41,046 nucleotides of DNA from Pelobacter sp. UBA6812 (GCA_002452265.1 DKEW01000061.1:1-41046); one strand, 5' to 3'; positions 33,546 through 41,046 are shown, counted from the stretch's first letter. The notes: a model not told the origin generated them from the letters alone. Numbers and translations are program-made.

Positions 33546-34364
33546 TTATTTCGCTTTGAACTGATAATTTTCGGCGGGTTTTTCCCCTCGAATAACCTCG
33601 ACTTCAAATGTCGCCGGTGGCGGGGTGTAAACCCTTGGTTTTACTCTGCGAACAGGTGCTCTTTGTACCACCTTTTTGACCGGCGGGGGAGTTTCTTTTT
33701 CATCAAGAGGGTTGCGAAGCACAAGCCGGATGGGGCCTTCATGAGTTTTTTCTGCGAGCAATTCCGCATCTTCAGGCGACAATTCCATGGTTACGGTACG
33801 AACCACTTTAGGTTTACCTTCTTCGATGAATGTTTCCTGGGCTATCGCAAGAACTTCAACCTTACGCAGGAAGGTTTCCGCGACTTTGTTGCGTGTTGAT
33901 TTTTCGTCTATGGAAATGATATCGACAAAAGTGTTTGGTAGGATAAAACCGCCAACTCCGACGACTTCATCGACTCGTATTGCCATGGCACGCATTCCAG
34001 GTTTAATAAGGGCCACCATACCTGCACCGGAGTTTGGAGCAGCCAACTCTGCTGCGAGGATTGGAGTTCCGGTGAGCATCTTGGTGACCGACACGCGGCC
34101 TATCACTTGCTCCACGTCCTCAAAGGCCCCTTTGGGGACACTGGCCTTGGGCCATTGAGCAAGGGCCAATTGTGTCTTGTCAAGGCGGGTGCCGATGTTG
34201 ACATCCGTAGCTGCAACAACTATTTGAGTTACTGACATGGATGAATCCCGAGTTACAGCAGTCTGCGATGCCTTGGTTGATAGCCATTTGTTGACCAGAA
34301 TGACCGCTATGACGCCGAAAATTACGGCCAGTGCCAGAGCGATGATCGTGCCATATTTTTTCAT
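33546..34364 (-). CDS. cpaB: Flp pilus assembly protein CpaB (RcpC)
   Basis: 272 residues: N-terminal membrane anchor (residues 5-27), then a SAF-like domain (VVAATDVNIGTRLDKTQLALAQWP) and the RcpC hallmark MRAMAIRVDEVVGVGGFILP followed by VDIIS. The C-terminus is a Pro/Lys/Arg-rich region. CpaB proteins sit in the periplasm and are thought to stabilise or gate the secretin; they may bind peptidoglycan. AGGAGG lies about 7 bases upstream of the ATG. About 90 bases separate it from tadV with nothing recognisable. Confidence 0.93.
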   Translation of the reverse strand: MKKYGTIIALALAVIFGVIAVILVNKWLSTKASQTAVTRDSSMSVTQIVVAATDVNIGTRLDKTQLALAQWPKASVPKGAFEDVEQVIGRVSVTKMLTGTPILAAELAAPNSGAGMVALIKPGMRAMAIRVDEVVGVGGFILPNTFVDIISIDEKSTRNKVAETFLRKVEVLAIAQETFIEEGKPKVVRTVTMELSPEDAELLAEKTHEGPIRLVLRNPLDEKETPPPVKKVVQRAPVRRVKPRVYTPPPATFEVEVIRGEKPAENYQFKAK

Positions 34365-34461
34365 ACTGGGCCTCCTGTGAAACGGAAAGGTAATGTCGGG
34401 TTATCCACCCCTTGCAAATTCTCCGATAAAATCCATCCGTTGTTTATGATGACAATGCCGT

Positions 34462-35070
34462 TTATAAAATGTCTCCCCAACAGGTGAAGGCAAAAAAACC
34501 GAATGCTATGGCTGAAGCATAAGGAAATCTGTATGTCGTTCGATTTTCAGGGTTTTTAAATGATTTAAAATCCATGGTGAGATAAATGTTTTTAAAGACC
34601 TCGGAATAGTGCCTAAACTCTTTTTTGGTATCCGTAGCCAGTAGGTGAAATATCAGACCCAAAAGTCCACCGATGAGTCCCATGTAAAGAAATATCTGAA
34701 AGGTCTTGGCTGGGCCGAGCAGGGCACCTAGTGCCGCCAATGCCTTGACATCGCCTGCTCCCATCCCACCTAAAAAGAAGGGTATCAAAAGGAGAGCAAG
34801 TCCAACCAAAAGCCCTGCTGTCGAAAAAAAGATGCCAGACAAACCTGAGATGCCAATATTTGTAATAAGCCCGATAAGGATAAGGGCCACTGTAAACACA
34901 TTGGGAATTTTGGAATAAAGGGTGTCTGTTGCGCATATAAGGAACAAATAACCTGAAGCAGCCAGAATGAAAACATTAGTTGAGAATTTATAAATGAATA
35001 ACATGGCTAAGATCATAGCCAGTAGGCCAAGAGCATAGCGTGTCATATTTAATACAGGGATACTTTTCAT
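34462..35070 (-). CDS. tadV: Prepilin peptidase TadV/CpaA (A24 family)
   Basis: Aspartyl membrane peptidase that cleaves Flp and TadE-type prepilins. Its two catalytic Asp are in ICATDTLYSKIPN and in the GxGD motif GGMGAGDVKAL; about six membrane segments. It lacks the N-terminal methylation domain of PilD, as usual for TadV/CpaA. I chose ATG 35070 because GAGG lies about 8 bases upstream; longer starts (TTG 35109, ATG 35091) have no ribosome site. It lies next to flp1. Confidence 0.92.
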   Translation of the reverse strand: MKSIPVLNMTRYALGLLAMILAMLFIYKFSTNVFILAASGYLFLICATDTLYSKIPNVFTVALILIGLITNIGISGLSGIFFSTAGLLVGLALLLIPFFLGGMGAGDVKALAALGALLGPAKTFQIFLYMGLIGGLLGLIFHLLATDTKKEFRHYSEVFKNIYLTMDFKSFKNPENRTTYRFPYASAIAFGFFAFTCWGDIL

Positions 35071-35127
35071 TCTGGCTGCCTCTAAATCCATATTAATGCA
35101 TAGTTTCAAGTCGTTTCATAGTTTTCG

Positions 35128-35310
35128 TTAAGTTGGGTCAGGCAAACTTTCAGCAATGTTTTGGAACGTATTGTTTACCTTTTTGCCCAGGAAGGTGATG
35201 GCCCCAATGGCCACGATAATGATCAGAGCAAGCATTACGGCGTATTCGGTGGCGGTTGCTCCTTCTTCACTGCATACCAGTTCTCTGCATTTCATGAGCG
35301 CTTTTTTCAT
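35128..35310 (-). CDS. flp: Flp-family type IVb pilin, first copy
   Basis: 60-residue prepilin. A 17-residue basic/cysteine-bearing leader ends at Gly17, followed by ATATEYAVMLALIII: cleavage site with Glu at +5 and Tyr at +6, the Flp motif. One hydrophobic segment and a short polar tail (NTFQNIAESL) follow. It is the major subunit of the Tad pilus encoded downstream. AAGGAGG sits about 6 bases before the ATG. First gene of the operon; preceded by a leader of about 165 bases and a strong promoter. Confidence 0.96.
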   Translation of the reverse strand: MKKALMKCRELVCSEEGATATEYAVMLALIIIVAIGAITFLGKKVNNTFQNIAESLPDPT

Positions 35311-35390
35311 GTTTTCCTCCTTCGTTGTTTGGGTCTGTTGATTCTCAGTGTTTTAACTGAAAAATCAGCTTCTACCAATCGGCGAATTTA

Positions 35391-35466
35391 CTATGCCGAC
35401 ATTGTTTTTTTCCTCCTGATGTGTCTAAAGAAAGGCCAAGAGTATTGGTTGCTTGGCTTTAGAGCC
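35391..35466 (-). promoter_or_regulatory. Structured leader of the tad operon with a three-codon ORF
   Basis: In the flp1 leader, minus strand, GGCT-CTAA-AGCC (35466-35455) and CCAAG...CTTGG (35456-35436) form hairpins that share two bases and so exclude each other. Downstream, AGGAGGA is followed after 8 bases by ATG TCG GCA TAG (35402-35391), a perfect ribosome site on a three-codon frame. No known riboswitch class is recognised. The gap 35311-35882 otherwise holds only the promoter and the hairpin at 35702-35734. Confidence 0.4.
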
Positions 35467-35483
35467 ATCTCCCTTTTAGTTTG

Positions 35484-35511
35484 AGATTAGCTTGTATTTG
35501 AGCCGTGTCAA
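35484..35511 (-). promoter_or_regulatory. Sigma-70 promoter of the tad operon (flp1)
   Basis: Minus strand: CCTTGACA with TTGACA at 35511-35506, a 16-base spacer, TAATCT at 35489-35484. It is closely similar to the flp2 promoter (same CCTTGACA, same spacer length, TACAxGCTAAT before and through the -10). Confidence 0.7.
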
Positions 35512-35701
35512 GGCAAGTAAAACATTGAAATGAATGCTTTTCAAAAGGTCTTGGCCAGTTTGTCGATAAAAAGCGTAGTCTATTGGGTGATCCACATTGC
35601 ATGTTCCGGCCTATGTGCTTATTTCATAAAGGCTTTTTGTGAAATACTGGTCTGTGGACTTGGTTTCAATTGTGTTGTAGCAAAATTCCAAATGCAACAA
35701 A

Positions 35702-35734
35702 GGCGGATTTTCATATGTTATGAGAAAATCCGCC
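35702..35734 (-). terminator. Hairpin downstream of flp2, possible terminator
   Basis: 11-bp perfect stem GGCGGATTTTC / GAAAATCCGCC with an 11-base loop; on the minus strand it is followed by TTTGTTG. It lies about 150 bases after the flp2 stop and before the flp1 promoter, so it probably ends the short flp2 transcript. Confidence 0.5.
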
Positions 35735-35882
35735 ATTTGGTCTTTTGAGTATTCTTTCTTTACTTGCTGAATACGTGAAAGTGTTGACGTAGGAAGCATT
35801 CAATAAAAGAATCTCGAAAAAAATTCGGTTATCAGGCTGATGCATACTTTTGAAAAAACACCAGAAATAAGACGATTACTGT

Positions 35883-36062
35883 TTAATTGTCCGGTAGTTT
35901 TTCTGCCATGTTATTAAACGTGTTATTGACTTTTTTACCGAGAAACGTAACCGCCGCAATCGCCACAATGATGATCAGTGCGATCATGACAGCATATTCC
36001 GTGGCCGTTGCGCCGTCCTCATCTCTTGCCAGTTCCATACACTTGGTAAGAATTTCAGGCAT
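35883..36062 (-). CDS. Flp-family type IVb pilin, second copy (59 aa)
   Basis: Translating the minus strand from ATG 36062 gives 59 residues: leader MPEILTKCMELARDEDG, then ATATEYAVMIALIIIVA, FLGKKVNNTFNNMAEK and the stop at 35883. Gly17 cleavage, Glu+5 and Tyr+6 match flp1 exactly, and the mature segments are almost identical, while the leaders differ. GGAGGG lies 6 bases before the ATG. It stands alone with its own promoter and a downstream hairpin, outside the main operon, and may supply an alternative or developmental pilin to the same Tad machine. Confidence 0.93.
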   Translation of the reverse strand: MPEILTKCMELARDEDGATATEYAVMIALIIIVAIAAVTFLGKKVNNTFNNMAEKLPDN

Positions 36063-36153
36063 TGGAATCCCTCCTTCTTTTTTTATTCTGAATGTTCATG
36101 TCAAAAAAGCTCGCTGTTTAAATTCAGCCAGCATAATCGGAATGTTTCGAGAA

Positions 36154-36181
36154 ATATTAGCGTGTAATCTAATGATGTCAA
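36154..36181 (-). promoter_or_regulatory. Sigma-70 promoter of flp2
   Basis: Minus strand: TTGACA (36181-36176), 16 bases, TAATAT (36159-36154), within CCTTGACA...TACACGCTAATAT. Perfect -35, good -10; leader about 85 bases. The remaining DNA of 36182-36382 shows nothing else. Confidence 0.7.
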
Positions 36182-36382
36182 GGCAGGGAAATCTGAGGCA
36201 TGGAAGTGATGCTCCAGTTCGAGTGGATGGGGGTGGATCAGCGGCGTTTTGCCTTTTGAAATGAAATGCTGGGTCCAGATAATAATGGAGAGGCTGTACT
36301 GTCCATCTTCTCATTTGCGGTTATAGTATTAGAAAGTTACCTGTCGCCGCATTAAGTCTTCTGCATTTTTAATGGACTGGAT

Positions 36383-36871
36383 ATGTTGATGCTTAGAAAC
36401 CGTAGCAAAATTTTGAGATTCGGGCTGGTTGGCATTGTCAACACGTTTGTAGACTATGCCATACTTAACCTGGTCGTCTTTTTCTTAAGCATTTTAAACC
36501 CTGTGGGCCTTGTTGCCTGCAACGTATTGTCTTTCTTGGGGGCGAATGTCAATAGTTACTTTATGAACAAAAGATGGACCTTTAAGGACCGGGGACTTTG
36601 GTCTAAAAAAGAATATCTGGTTTTTCTTCTTTGTTCGTTAGGGGGACTGGCTATCAACTGCAGCGTGATATTTTTTCTTTCCCATGCATCCATTAACCCT
36701 CAGTGGTCATTTTTCGTTAATCTCAATGTGGCCAAACTTTTAGCCACGGTCGCCAGTATGGTTTGGAATTTTTGTAGTTACCGTGCCTTTGTGTTTAAAT
36801 TTTATCCCTCGGAGGCTGAAACGATTGAAAATGTTCGCAATGGCAGATCTGCTTTGTCTATTCGGACTTAA
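36383..36871 (+). CDS. GtrA-family membrane protein
   Basis: 162 residues, four membrane segments, with the GtrA pattern: FGLVGIVNTFVDYAILN at the start, FLGANVNSYFMNKRWTFKD between segments 2 and 3, and VASMVWNFCSYRAFVFK at the end. GtrA proteins are thought to flip or assist transfer of polyprenyl-phosphate-linked sugars for surface glycans. It stands alone here, but a polyprenyl-phosphate sugar synthase-like gene at 21087 could supply its substrate. ATG 36383 or 36389; no strong ribosome site at either. Confidence 0.88.
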   Translation: MLMLRNRSKILRFGLVGIVNTFVDYAILNLVVFFLSILNPVGLVACNVLSFLGANVNSYFMNKRWTFKDRGLWSKKEYLVFLLCSLGGLAINCSVIFFLSHASINPQWSFFVNLNVAKLLATVASMVWNFCSYRAFVFKFYPSEAETIENVRNGRSALSIRT

Positions 36872-36888
36872 GAAGCTTTCAATATAGA

Positions 36889-36924
36889 AAAGAGGGGGTG
36901 GCTTACAGCCACCCCCTCTTTTTT
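36889..36924. terminator. Bidirectional terminator between gtrA and the EF-hand gene
   Basis: 15-bp stem AAGAGGGGGTGGCT... / AGCCACCCCCTCTT with a 3-base loop (TAC), six T on the plus strand and a CTTTTC tract on the minus strand. It serves both convergent genes. Confidence 0.92.
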
Positions 36925-36958
36925 GTTCGGAGATTTATTGGTGGGCAGTGAATTACTA

Positions 36959-37216
36959 TCAGCCTTTTTGTAGGGCTTTATCGCTGAATGCTGCGTATTC
37001 TGCCTGATCAAGTTTACCGTCCTGATTGGCATCGACGGTTGCAAAATCCGTTATCAAGGTTTCACAGGAAGCCGCTTCTTCACTGGTGATGAAACCGTTT
37101 TGGTCCGCATCAAGATATTCGAAGGTCGGGACGTTGGTTTGCTCGGCGGCAAATGCTGCATTGCTCAGCATGAAAACAGCAGCTACCATCAACAGGTTTA
37201 CGGTCAGTTTTTTCAT
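36959..37216 (-). CDS. Secreted EF-hand calcium-binding protein
   Basis: 85 residues. Signal peptide with cleavage expected near AFAAEQ, then two canonical EF-hand loops: DADQNGFITSEE and DANQDGKLDQAE, each with Asp at 1 and 3, Asn or Asp at 5, Gly at 6 and Glu at 12. Two cysteine-free helices flank each loop; one Cys lies between. A periplasmic or exported calcium sensor/buffer. AAGGAG lies 6 bases before the ATG. Upstream is a perfect -24/-12 element (37279-37294), implying sigma-54 control. Confidence 0.9.
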   Translation of the reverse strand: MKKLTVNLLMVAAVFMLSNAAFAAEQTNVPTFEYLDADQNGFITSEEAASCETLITDFATVDANQDGKLDQAEYAAFSDKALQKG

Positions 37217-37278
37217 GGTTTTCTCCTTTTACCGTTTGTAGGGTTGTGATCGCCTCATGACGATCTCTATCTACTAAT

Positions 37279-37294
37279 GGCAACCATCGTGCCA
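37279..37294 (-). promoter_or_regulatory. Sigma-54 (-24/-12) promoter of the EF-hand gene
   Basis: Minus strand TGGCACGATGGTTGCC matches TGGCAC-N5-TTGC exactly, with the invariant GG and GC 10 bases apart. The start would be about 50 bases before the ATG at 37216. The rest of 37295-37537 holds no gene I can support; enhancer sites were not identifiable by eye. Confidence 0.75.
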
Positions 37295-37537
37295 TGTCTG
37301 AAACTTACAATAAATCAGCTAGTTGAAAGGCTTTTATGAAAAACCTTCGCTTTTCAAGCATTGTTCTGTCTCCTGTTGGTAACATGGGTTTCGAGACATT
37401 TGACGTAATACATTAAATTCATTGAGAAAATTAAAGTCGTTTAAATCCGACATCTTTCTCACAATAAAGCGATGAAACAATCCCAGGTAAAGTAAGATCG
37501 CCGATGGCTCCGCAATCAGCTTGGGTGTGATCAGTTT

Positions 37538-40500
37538 TTATCCGCTTTTATCCGAAGTTATCTGCGTTCGATTGATGTCCACGAATTCATCATCTAAAAA
37601 ACCAAGCCACATGACATTGACCGTTGCAACTCCAAATTCCTCTTCAACCAGCCCCTTGATCAGATAGGGGCGGGGTGTTCCCAGCTTTTGGCAGAAACGG
37701 GCATAGGCTGCCGGAAAGAATGTCGCATCGAAAAGAGCTGTCGTATCTTCGAAGGTGACAAACTCCATCGGCTTGCCGTTTAAGGTGCGCACTGGTTTCC
37801 CCGTAACCCACCATCCGGCCAGCGTCACGTGGCGGCCTGTCCATCGACTTAGCTCAGCTGCCGGAACAGCGCCGCTGGCTTGGATGATTTTTCGATACGG
37901 TTCCAGAGGATGATGCCCGGCGGGCAGGCCCAGGGTTTCTAACTCGTGGGCTCTCAGAGTTGCATCGTCGCAGGTGGGGAGGTTTGGAGCCTCAGTGGGT
38001 TTGGCAGTAAAAAGCTCCCCGAGACCGATGGTCGCAGGTCGCCTGTGATGATTAAGTAACTGCCAGATCAAACCGGGACGGTTCCGGCGGCCTTCAAGGA
38101 TATCGAAACAACCGGCCTTGATGAGTTGTTTAACGTCGGCAACGGGCAGGTGCGGCAGCCTTTGGAGGAAGTTATTCAGTCCGGTAAAAAGACCGTTGTT
38201 GCAGCGTTCTGCCAAAATCGAGTGGATGGTTTGATGGGGGACGGAGGCAATCTGCATCAGACCGATACGCAGTTCATCTCCCTTGCCGTGGTAGGCATAG
38301 TCGCTGACATTGATGTCAGGCGTCAGGATCTTTATTCCCAGACGCCGTGCTTCGGACAGATAACCGAGGGTGGTGTAGTATCCACCACCGTTGCTGATGA
38401 CCGCTGCAAGGAATTCGGCCGGGTAATTGGCTTTGAGCCAGGCGGCCTTGCAGCTGACCAGCGCGTAGGAAGCCGAATGGGGTTTGCAGAAGGAATATCC
38501 GGCGAAGGATAATACCTGCTGCCAGACTTTATTCAGTACCTGTGTTGTTACGCCGTTGCCAAGGCCGCCGCTGATAAAACGATTCCGGAAGTCTTCGAGT
38601 TTTTGCCCTTTGTCTTTTTTGCTGATGATCTTGCGCAGCTTGTCCCCCTCGCTGGCGGTGAAGCCGGCCAGGGCCATGGCGATCTGGGTGATCTGTTCCT
38701 GGTAGACGGCCAGTCCGTAAGTTTCGCCGAGGATCGGTTCCAGTAGGGGATGCAGATGCCGCCAGGGTTTGTCGTGCATGCGGGCGACGAATTCGCGAAT
38801 GAAGTTATTGGCGGCCGGCCGGATGATGGACGATGCCATGACCAGGTGCTCGAACAGGGAGTCCTCATCGGGTAGCGGATAGTCTCTCCACATTTTTTTC
38901 AGTAACTGGCGGGTTGCCGGCGATTCGATGTAAAAACAGCCGATAGTATCGCCGGCGCAAAGTAGGGCGCGGGTTTTGCGATCGGTCAACGGTTGCCAGT
39001 CGCGATAGTCGATCTCAGTGCCCGTATGGCGGGCCACAGCCGCCAGGGCGTCACGGATTACCGCCAGGGAGCGATTGCCCAGAATGTCGATTTTGACCAG
39101 TCCGGCGGCTTCGGTCTGGTCTTTTTCCCACTGGATCAACGGACGGCCTTTGGCGGAGACCTCCACCGGAACGTAATGGCGAATGTCGTCGGGAACGACC
39201 ACCAGCCCACCGCAGTGCTGGGCCAGATGGCGCAGTTGGCCGTTGAGGCGTGAAGCGAGAGCCAGGATGTTTTGCCAGTCGCTACTCAGGGTTTCGCCGC
39301 GAAACAGCGGATGGGCCTCCATGGCCTCGATGCCGCGTTGCGCCGACCACTGGCTGGCCAGCCTGCGCGTGATCGTCTTGATCTCGTCGGCCGGGAGCCC
39401 GAACACTTTAGCAACCTCGCGCAGGGCTCCTCGGCTTTTGAACCCCACCTGATTGGCAACCATGGCCGCGCATTTGCTCCCGTAACGCTGAAAGGCAAAA
39501 TCGAGCACAGCATCACGTTCGTCCCAAGGGAAATCGATGTCGATATCGGGGGGATCGGCACGCCCTTCGTTAAGAAAACGCTCAAAAAACAGGTTGTAGC
39601 GTAGCGGATCGACGTGGGTGATGCCGAGGCAGTAAGCAACCAGTGACGCGGCGGCACTTCCACGGCCGCAGGTGCGCGGCGATTGTTCGGCCAATTCCTG
39701 TACCACCAGGAAATAATGGGCAAAACCCTTATCTTGAATAATGCTCAATTCCTTGACCAAGCGGGCTTCGATTTCGGCATTTATGGCCCCGTAGCGCCAC
39801 ATAGCTCCCTGCCGGGCGCGTTGTTTCAGTTCGTTTGCTGCCTGCCCGTCGGCCCATCCCCGAAAACGAGGAAAAATGGTGGTGGAAAACGCCCAATCCG
39901 TCCTGCATGCATCGGCGATGTTTGCAGCGTTTTGCAAAGCCTCCGGACAATGGGGGAAATGCGCCGCCAGCGCTTTTTCCGACAACAGAAAGTCGGTCGG
40001 TCTCGTGCAATCGTCAGCGCGCAGACGGGGCAAGGTGGTGTTGCCGGCAATCGCCCGCAGCACCCTGTGGACTTTTACATCTTCATCTTGCAGAAATACG
40101 GCACGGCTGGTAGCGACGGGGGGGAGATTCAGGCGTCGTACCAGGGCCATGGTCTGTTCCATAGCATGCCCGGGGGATAGCTCGGCGAACAGGCTGTTGC
40201 GGCTTTGTCGAGTTAGGGTCTCCAGCAGGACAGCATCGTCGCTGAGGATGAATAGACCATTCCGCCAGGTTTGAAGCGCCTCGACAAGATTAAAGTGCTG
40301 CTTTGCGTGCAGCGCCGACACCAGGTGGCACAGGTTGGCATAACCATCCTGGTCTTTTGCCAGTAGAATGGCCCGGTGCGCCCCACTGACTGCTTCGGTG
40401 CCGATCAATGGGGCGAGCCCGGCTTTTTGCGCCTCTTCGATAAACCTTGGAATGCCGTAAAGACCGTTACGGTCGGTCAGCGCCAAGCGCGTCATGCCCG

Positions 40501-40591
40501 CTGCTTTGGCCGCCGCGCACAAGGACGCAGGAGAGTGGATACCCCAGTTAGGAGAAAAGGATGAGTGAACGTGGAGGTGGGTGAAATTCAT
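37538..40591 (-). CDS. imuC: Error-prone DNA polymerase, ImuC/DnaE2-like
   Basis: C-family polymerase alpha-like protein of 1017 residues, the size of DnaE2/ImuC rather than replicative DnaE (about 1160). N-terminal PHP domain (HLHVHSSFSPNWG, LALTDRNGLYG), the palm with CGRGSAAASLVAYCLGITHVDP and the catalytic PDIDIDFPWDERD, fingers with FKSRGALREVAK and PHSASYALVSC, then a C-terminal OB-fold (VTLAGWWVTGKPV, FVTFEDTTALFDATFFP). It makes lesion bypass and induced mutagenesis with ImuB. Start ATG 40591 (MNFTHLH) fits the PHP domain start; the ribosome site is weak. The 62-base gap to the upstream polymerase gene holds a tandem repeat. Confidence 0.9.
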   Translation of the reverse strand: MNFTHLHVHSSFSPNWGIHSPASLCAAAKAAGMTRLALTDRNGLYGIPRFIEEAQKAGLAPLIGTEAVSGAHRAILLAKDQDGYANLCHLVSALHAKQHFNLVEALQTWRNGLFILSDDAVLLETLTRQSRNSLFAELSPGHAMEQTMALVRRLNLPPVATSRAVFLQDEDVKVHRVLRAIAGNTTLPRLRADDCTRPTDFLLSEKALAAHFPHCPEALQNAANIADACRTDWAFSTTIFPRFRGWADGQAANELKQRARQGAMWRYGAINAEIEARLVKELSIIQDKGFAHYFLVVQELAEQSPRTCGRGSAAASLVAYCLGITHVDPLRYNLFFERFLNEGRADPPDIDIDFPWDERDAVLDFAFQRYGSKCAAMVANQVGFKSRGALREVAKVFGLPADEIKTITRRLASQWSAQRGIEAMEAHPLFRGETLSSDWQNILALASRLNGQLRHLAQHCGGLVVVPDDIRHYVPVEVSAKGRPLIQWEKDQTEAAGLVKIDILGNRSLAVIRDALAAVARHTGTEIDYRDWQPLTDRKTRALLCAGDTIGCFYIESPATRQLLKKMWRDYPLPDEDSLFEHLVMASSIIRPAANNFIREFVARMHDKPWRHLHPLLEPILGETYGLAVYQEQITQIAMALAGFTASEGDKLRKIISKKDKGQKLEDFRNRFISGGLGNGVTTQVLNKVWQQVLSFAGYSFCKPHSASYALVSCKAAWLKANYPAEFLAAVISNGGGYYTTLGYLSEARRLGIKILTPDINVSDYAYHGKGDELRIGLMQIASVPHQTIHSILAERCNNGLFTGLNNFLQRLPHLPVADVKQLIKAGCFDILEGRRNRPGLIWQLLNHHRRPATIGLGELFTAKPTEAPNLPTCDDATLRAHELETLGLPAGHHPLEPYRKIIQASGAVPAAELSRWTGRHVTLAGWWVTGKPVRTLNGKPMEFVTFEDTTALFDATFFPAAYARFCQKLGTPRPYLIKGLVEEEFGVATVNVMWLGFLDDEFVDINRTQITSDKSG

Positions 40592-40596
40592 AATTC

Positions 40597-40617
40597 GGTG
40601 CTGAGTGCTGAGTGCTG
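40597..40617. repeat. GTGCTGA-type tandem repeat, three units
   Basis: Just before imuC the plus strand reads three near-perfect 7-base units (GGTGCTGAGTGCTGAGTGCTG). Next to it (40618-40680) lies TCACTAATCACCAGTCACC-like DNA, another low-complexity intergenic repeat style. It separates the two polymerase genes and may affect translation coupling. Confidence 0.6.
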
Positions 40618-40653
40618 GTGGCAAGTGACAAGAAGATAAATCATTGCATATCA

Positions 40654-41046
40654 CTAATCACCAGTCACCGTCGTCAACCGATTCCGTCCCCATTGCACCG
40701 ATTCGTGACCGAACTGTCCGCGCAACCGATCCAGAGCGTTTTGCAGCGCCGTCTCTTCGATGTTTTGTTTTGGTGCGGCGAACAAATCCATCTGTTGCGC
40801 CAGAGGGGCAAGGCGGTCGCAGTCAAGCCGCAAGGCGCGCAGGCGCACACGGCGTTGCCAGGTACGTTGCAGCAAGCGGTCGGCCGCATCCATCAATTCC
40901 AGGTCAAAAGACTTCGGCGCGGCAAAGCTGTCCGTCCGTTCCTCACTGAGACCGTCGACATAGCGCACTGTCAGGCGCAGGCGGGTGGTGCCTCGGGCAA
41001 GGGCTCGCAGACGCAATCCGCAGTTTTCGGCAAGGCGTCCCAGTGA
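40654..41046 (-). CDS. Y-family DNA polymerase (ImuB/Pol IV-like), C-terminal part (5' end outside window)
   Basis: The frame is open to the right edge, so only the last 130 residues are visible. They resemble the little-finger domain of DinB-like polymerases (SLGRLAENCGLRLRALARG, RLRLTVRYVDG, then basic RTWQRRVRLRALRL) followed by QQMDLFAAP, a good beta-clamp-binding motif (QxxLF type), and a polar tail. Directly upstream of the ImuC-like polymerase and on the same strand, it is probably ImuB, the clamp-binding partner, or a Pol IV used in the same role. The catalytic N-terminus cannot be checked here. Confidence 0.75.
   Translation of the reverse strand, partial: SLGRLAENCGLRLRALARGTTRLRLTVRYVDGLSEERTDSFAAPKSFDLELMDAADRLLQRTWQRRVRLRALRLDCDRLAPLAQQMDLFAAPKQNIEETALQNALDRLRGQFGHESVQWGRNRLTTVTGD

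Noticed and set aside
35436..35484. Cyclic-di-GMP (GEMM-I) riboswitch in the tad leader
   Set aside because: The conserved core segments (such as CACGCACAGGGCAAACC and ACGCAAAGCC) are absent.
35530..35799. Short frames on both strands between the two flp genes
   Set aside because: They overlap each other and the 11-bp hairpin, lack ribosome sites, and look like AT-rich intergenic DNA.
35887..36264. 125-codon plus-strand frame
   Set aside because: It is the antisense shadow of the second Flp pilin gene and its promoter.

Overview
The window reads as chromosome of a Gram-negative anaerobe of the Desulfuromonadia (Geobacter/Pelobacter/Syntrophotalea-like deltaproteobacteria). This is an inference from gene content: an assimilatory APS-reductase pathway, a succinyl-CoA:acetate CoA-transferase next to an acetate permease, GTP-type PEP carboxykinase, a full Tad (Flp) pilus locus, an ImuC-type polymerase, and short intergenic repeats (AGCTGTAAG-type, CACGAAG-type, GTGCTGA tandem). 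No rRNA, tRNA, CRISPR, transposase or phage gene was seen.

Layout. 1-4.8 kb (+): assimilatory sulfate reduction, with cysH (cut by the left edge), cysD, cysN carrying a vestigial APS-kinase tail, and a siroheme sulfite reductase, closed by a strong terminator. 5-9.5 kb (+): acetate and gluconeogenic genes (CoA-transferase, acetate transporter, PEP carboxykinase). 9.6-11.7 kb (-): a thioredoxin-fold DUF255/YyaL protein, then about 450 bases of non-coding repeat DNA. 12.2-16.1 kb (-): a tight four-gene operon of two ATP-grasp ligases, a GNAT acetyltransferase and a KamA-type lysine 2,3-aminomutase, driven by a near-consensus promoter. It looks like a biosynthetic pathway for a beta-lysine-containing, possibly acetylated small peptide and is the best candidate here for an undescribed system. 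16.4-19.6 kb (+): htpG followed by four small orphan proteins, two of them tandem zinc-ribbon paralogues. 19.7-22.7 kb: an AT-rich envelope block (PAP2 enzyme, glycosyltransferase, methyltransferase).

22.6-35.3 kb (-): one long Tad pilus operon in the order flp1-tadV-cpaB-cpaC-lipoprotein-tadE-tadG-tadZ-tadA-tadB-tadC-tadD, then a polytopic membrane protein. A second, very short flp gene (59 aa) lies upstream with its own promoter, which is closely similar to the flp1 promoter. 36.4-37.2 kb: a GtrA flippase and a secreted EF-hand protein preceded by a clear sigma-54 -24/-12 element. 37.5-41 kb (-): an error-prone replication pair, an ImuC/DnaE2-like polymerase preceded by the C-terminus of a Y-family polymerase with a beta-clamp motif, cut by the right edge.

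Starts were re-chosen from Shine-Dalgarno spacing where the longest frame began too early. All functions are assigned from motifs read by eye; no database search was run.
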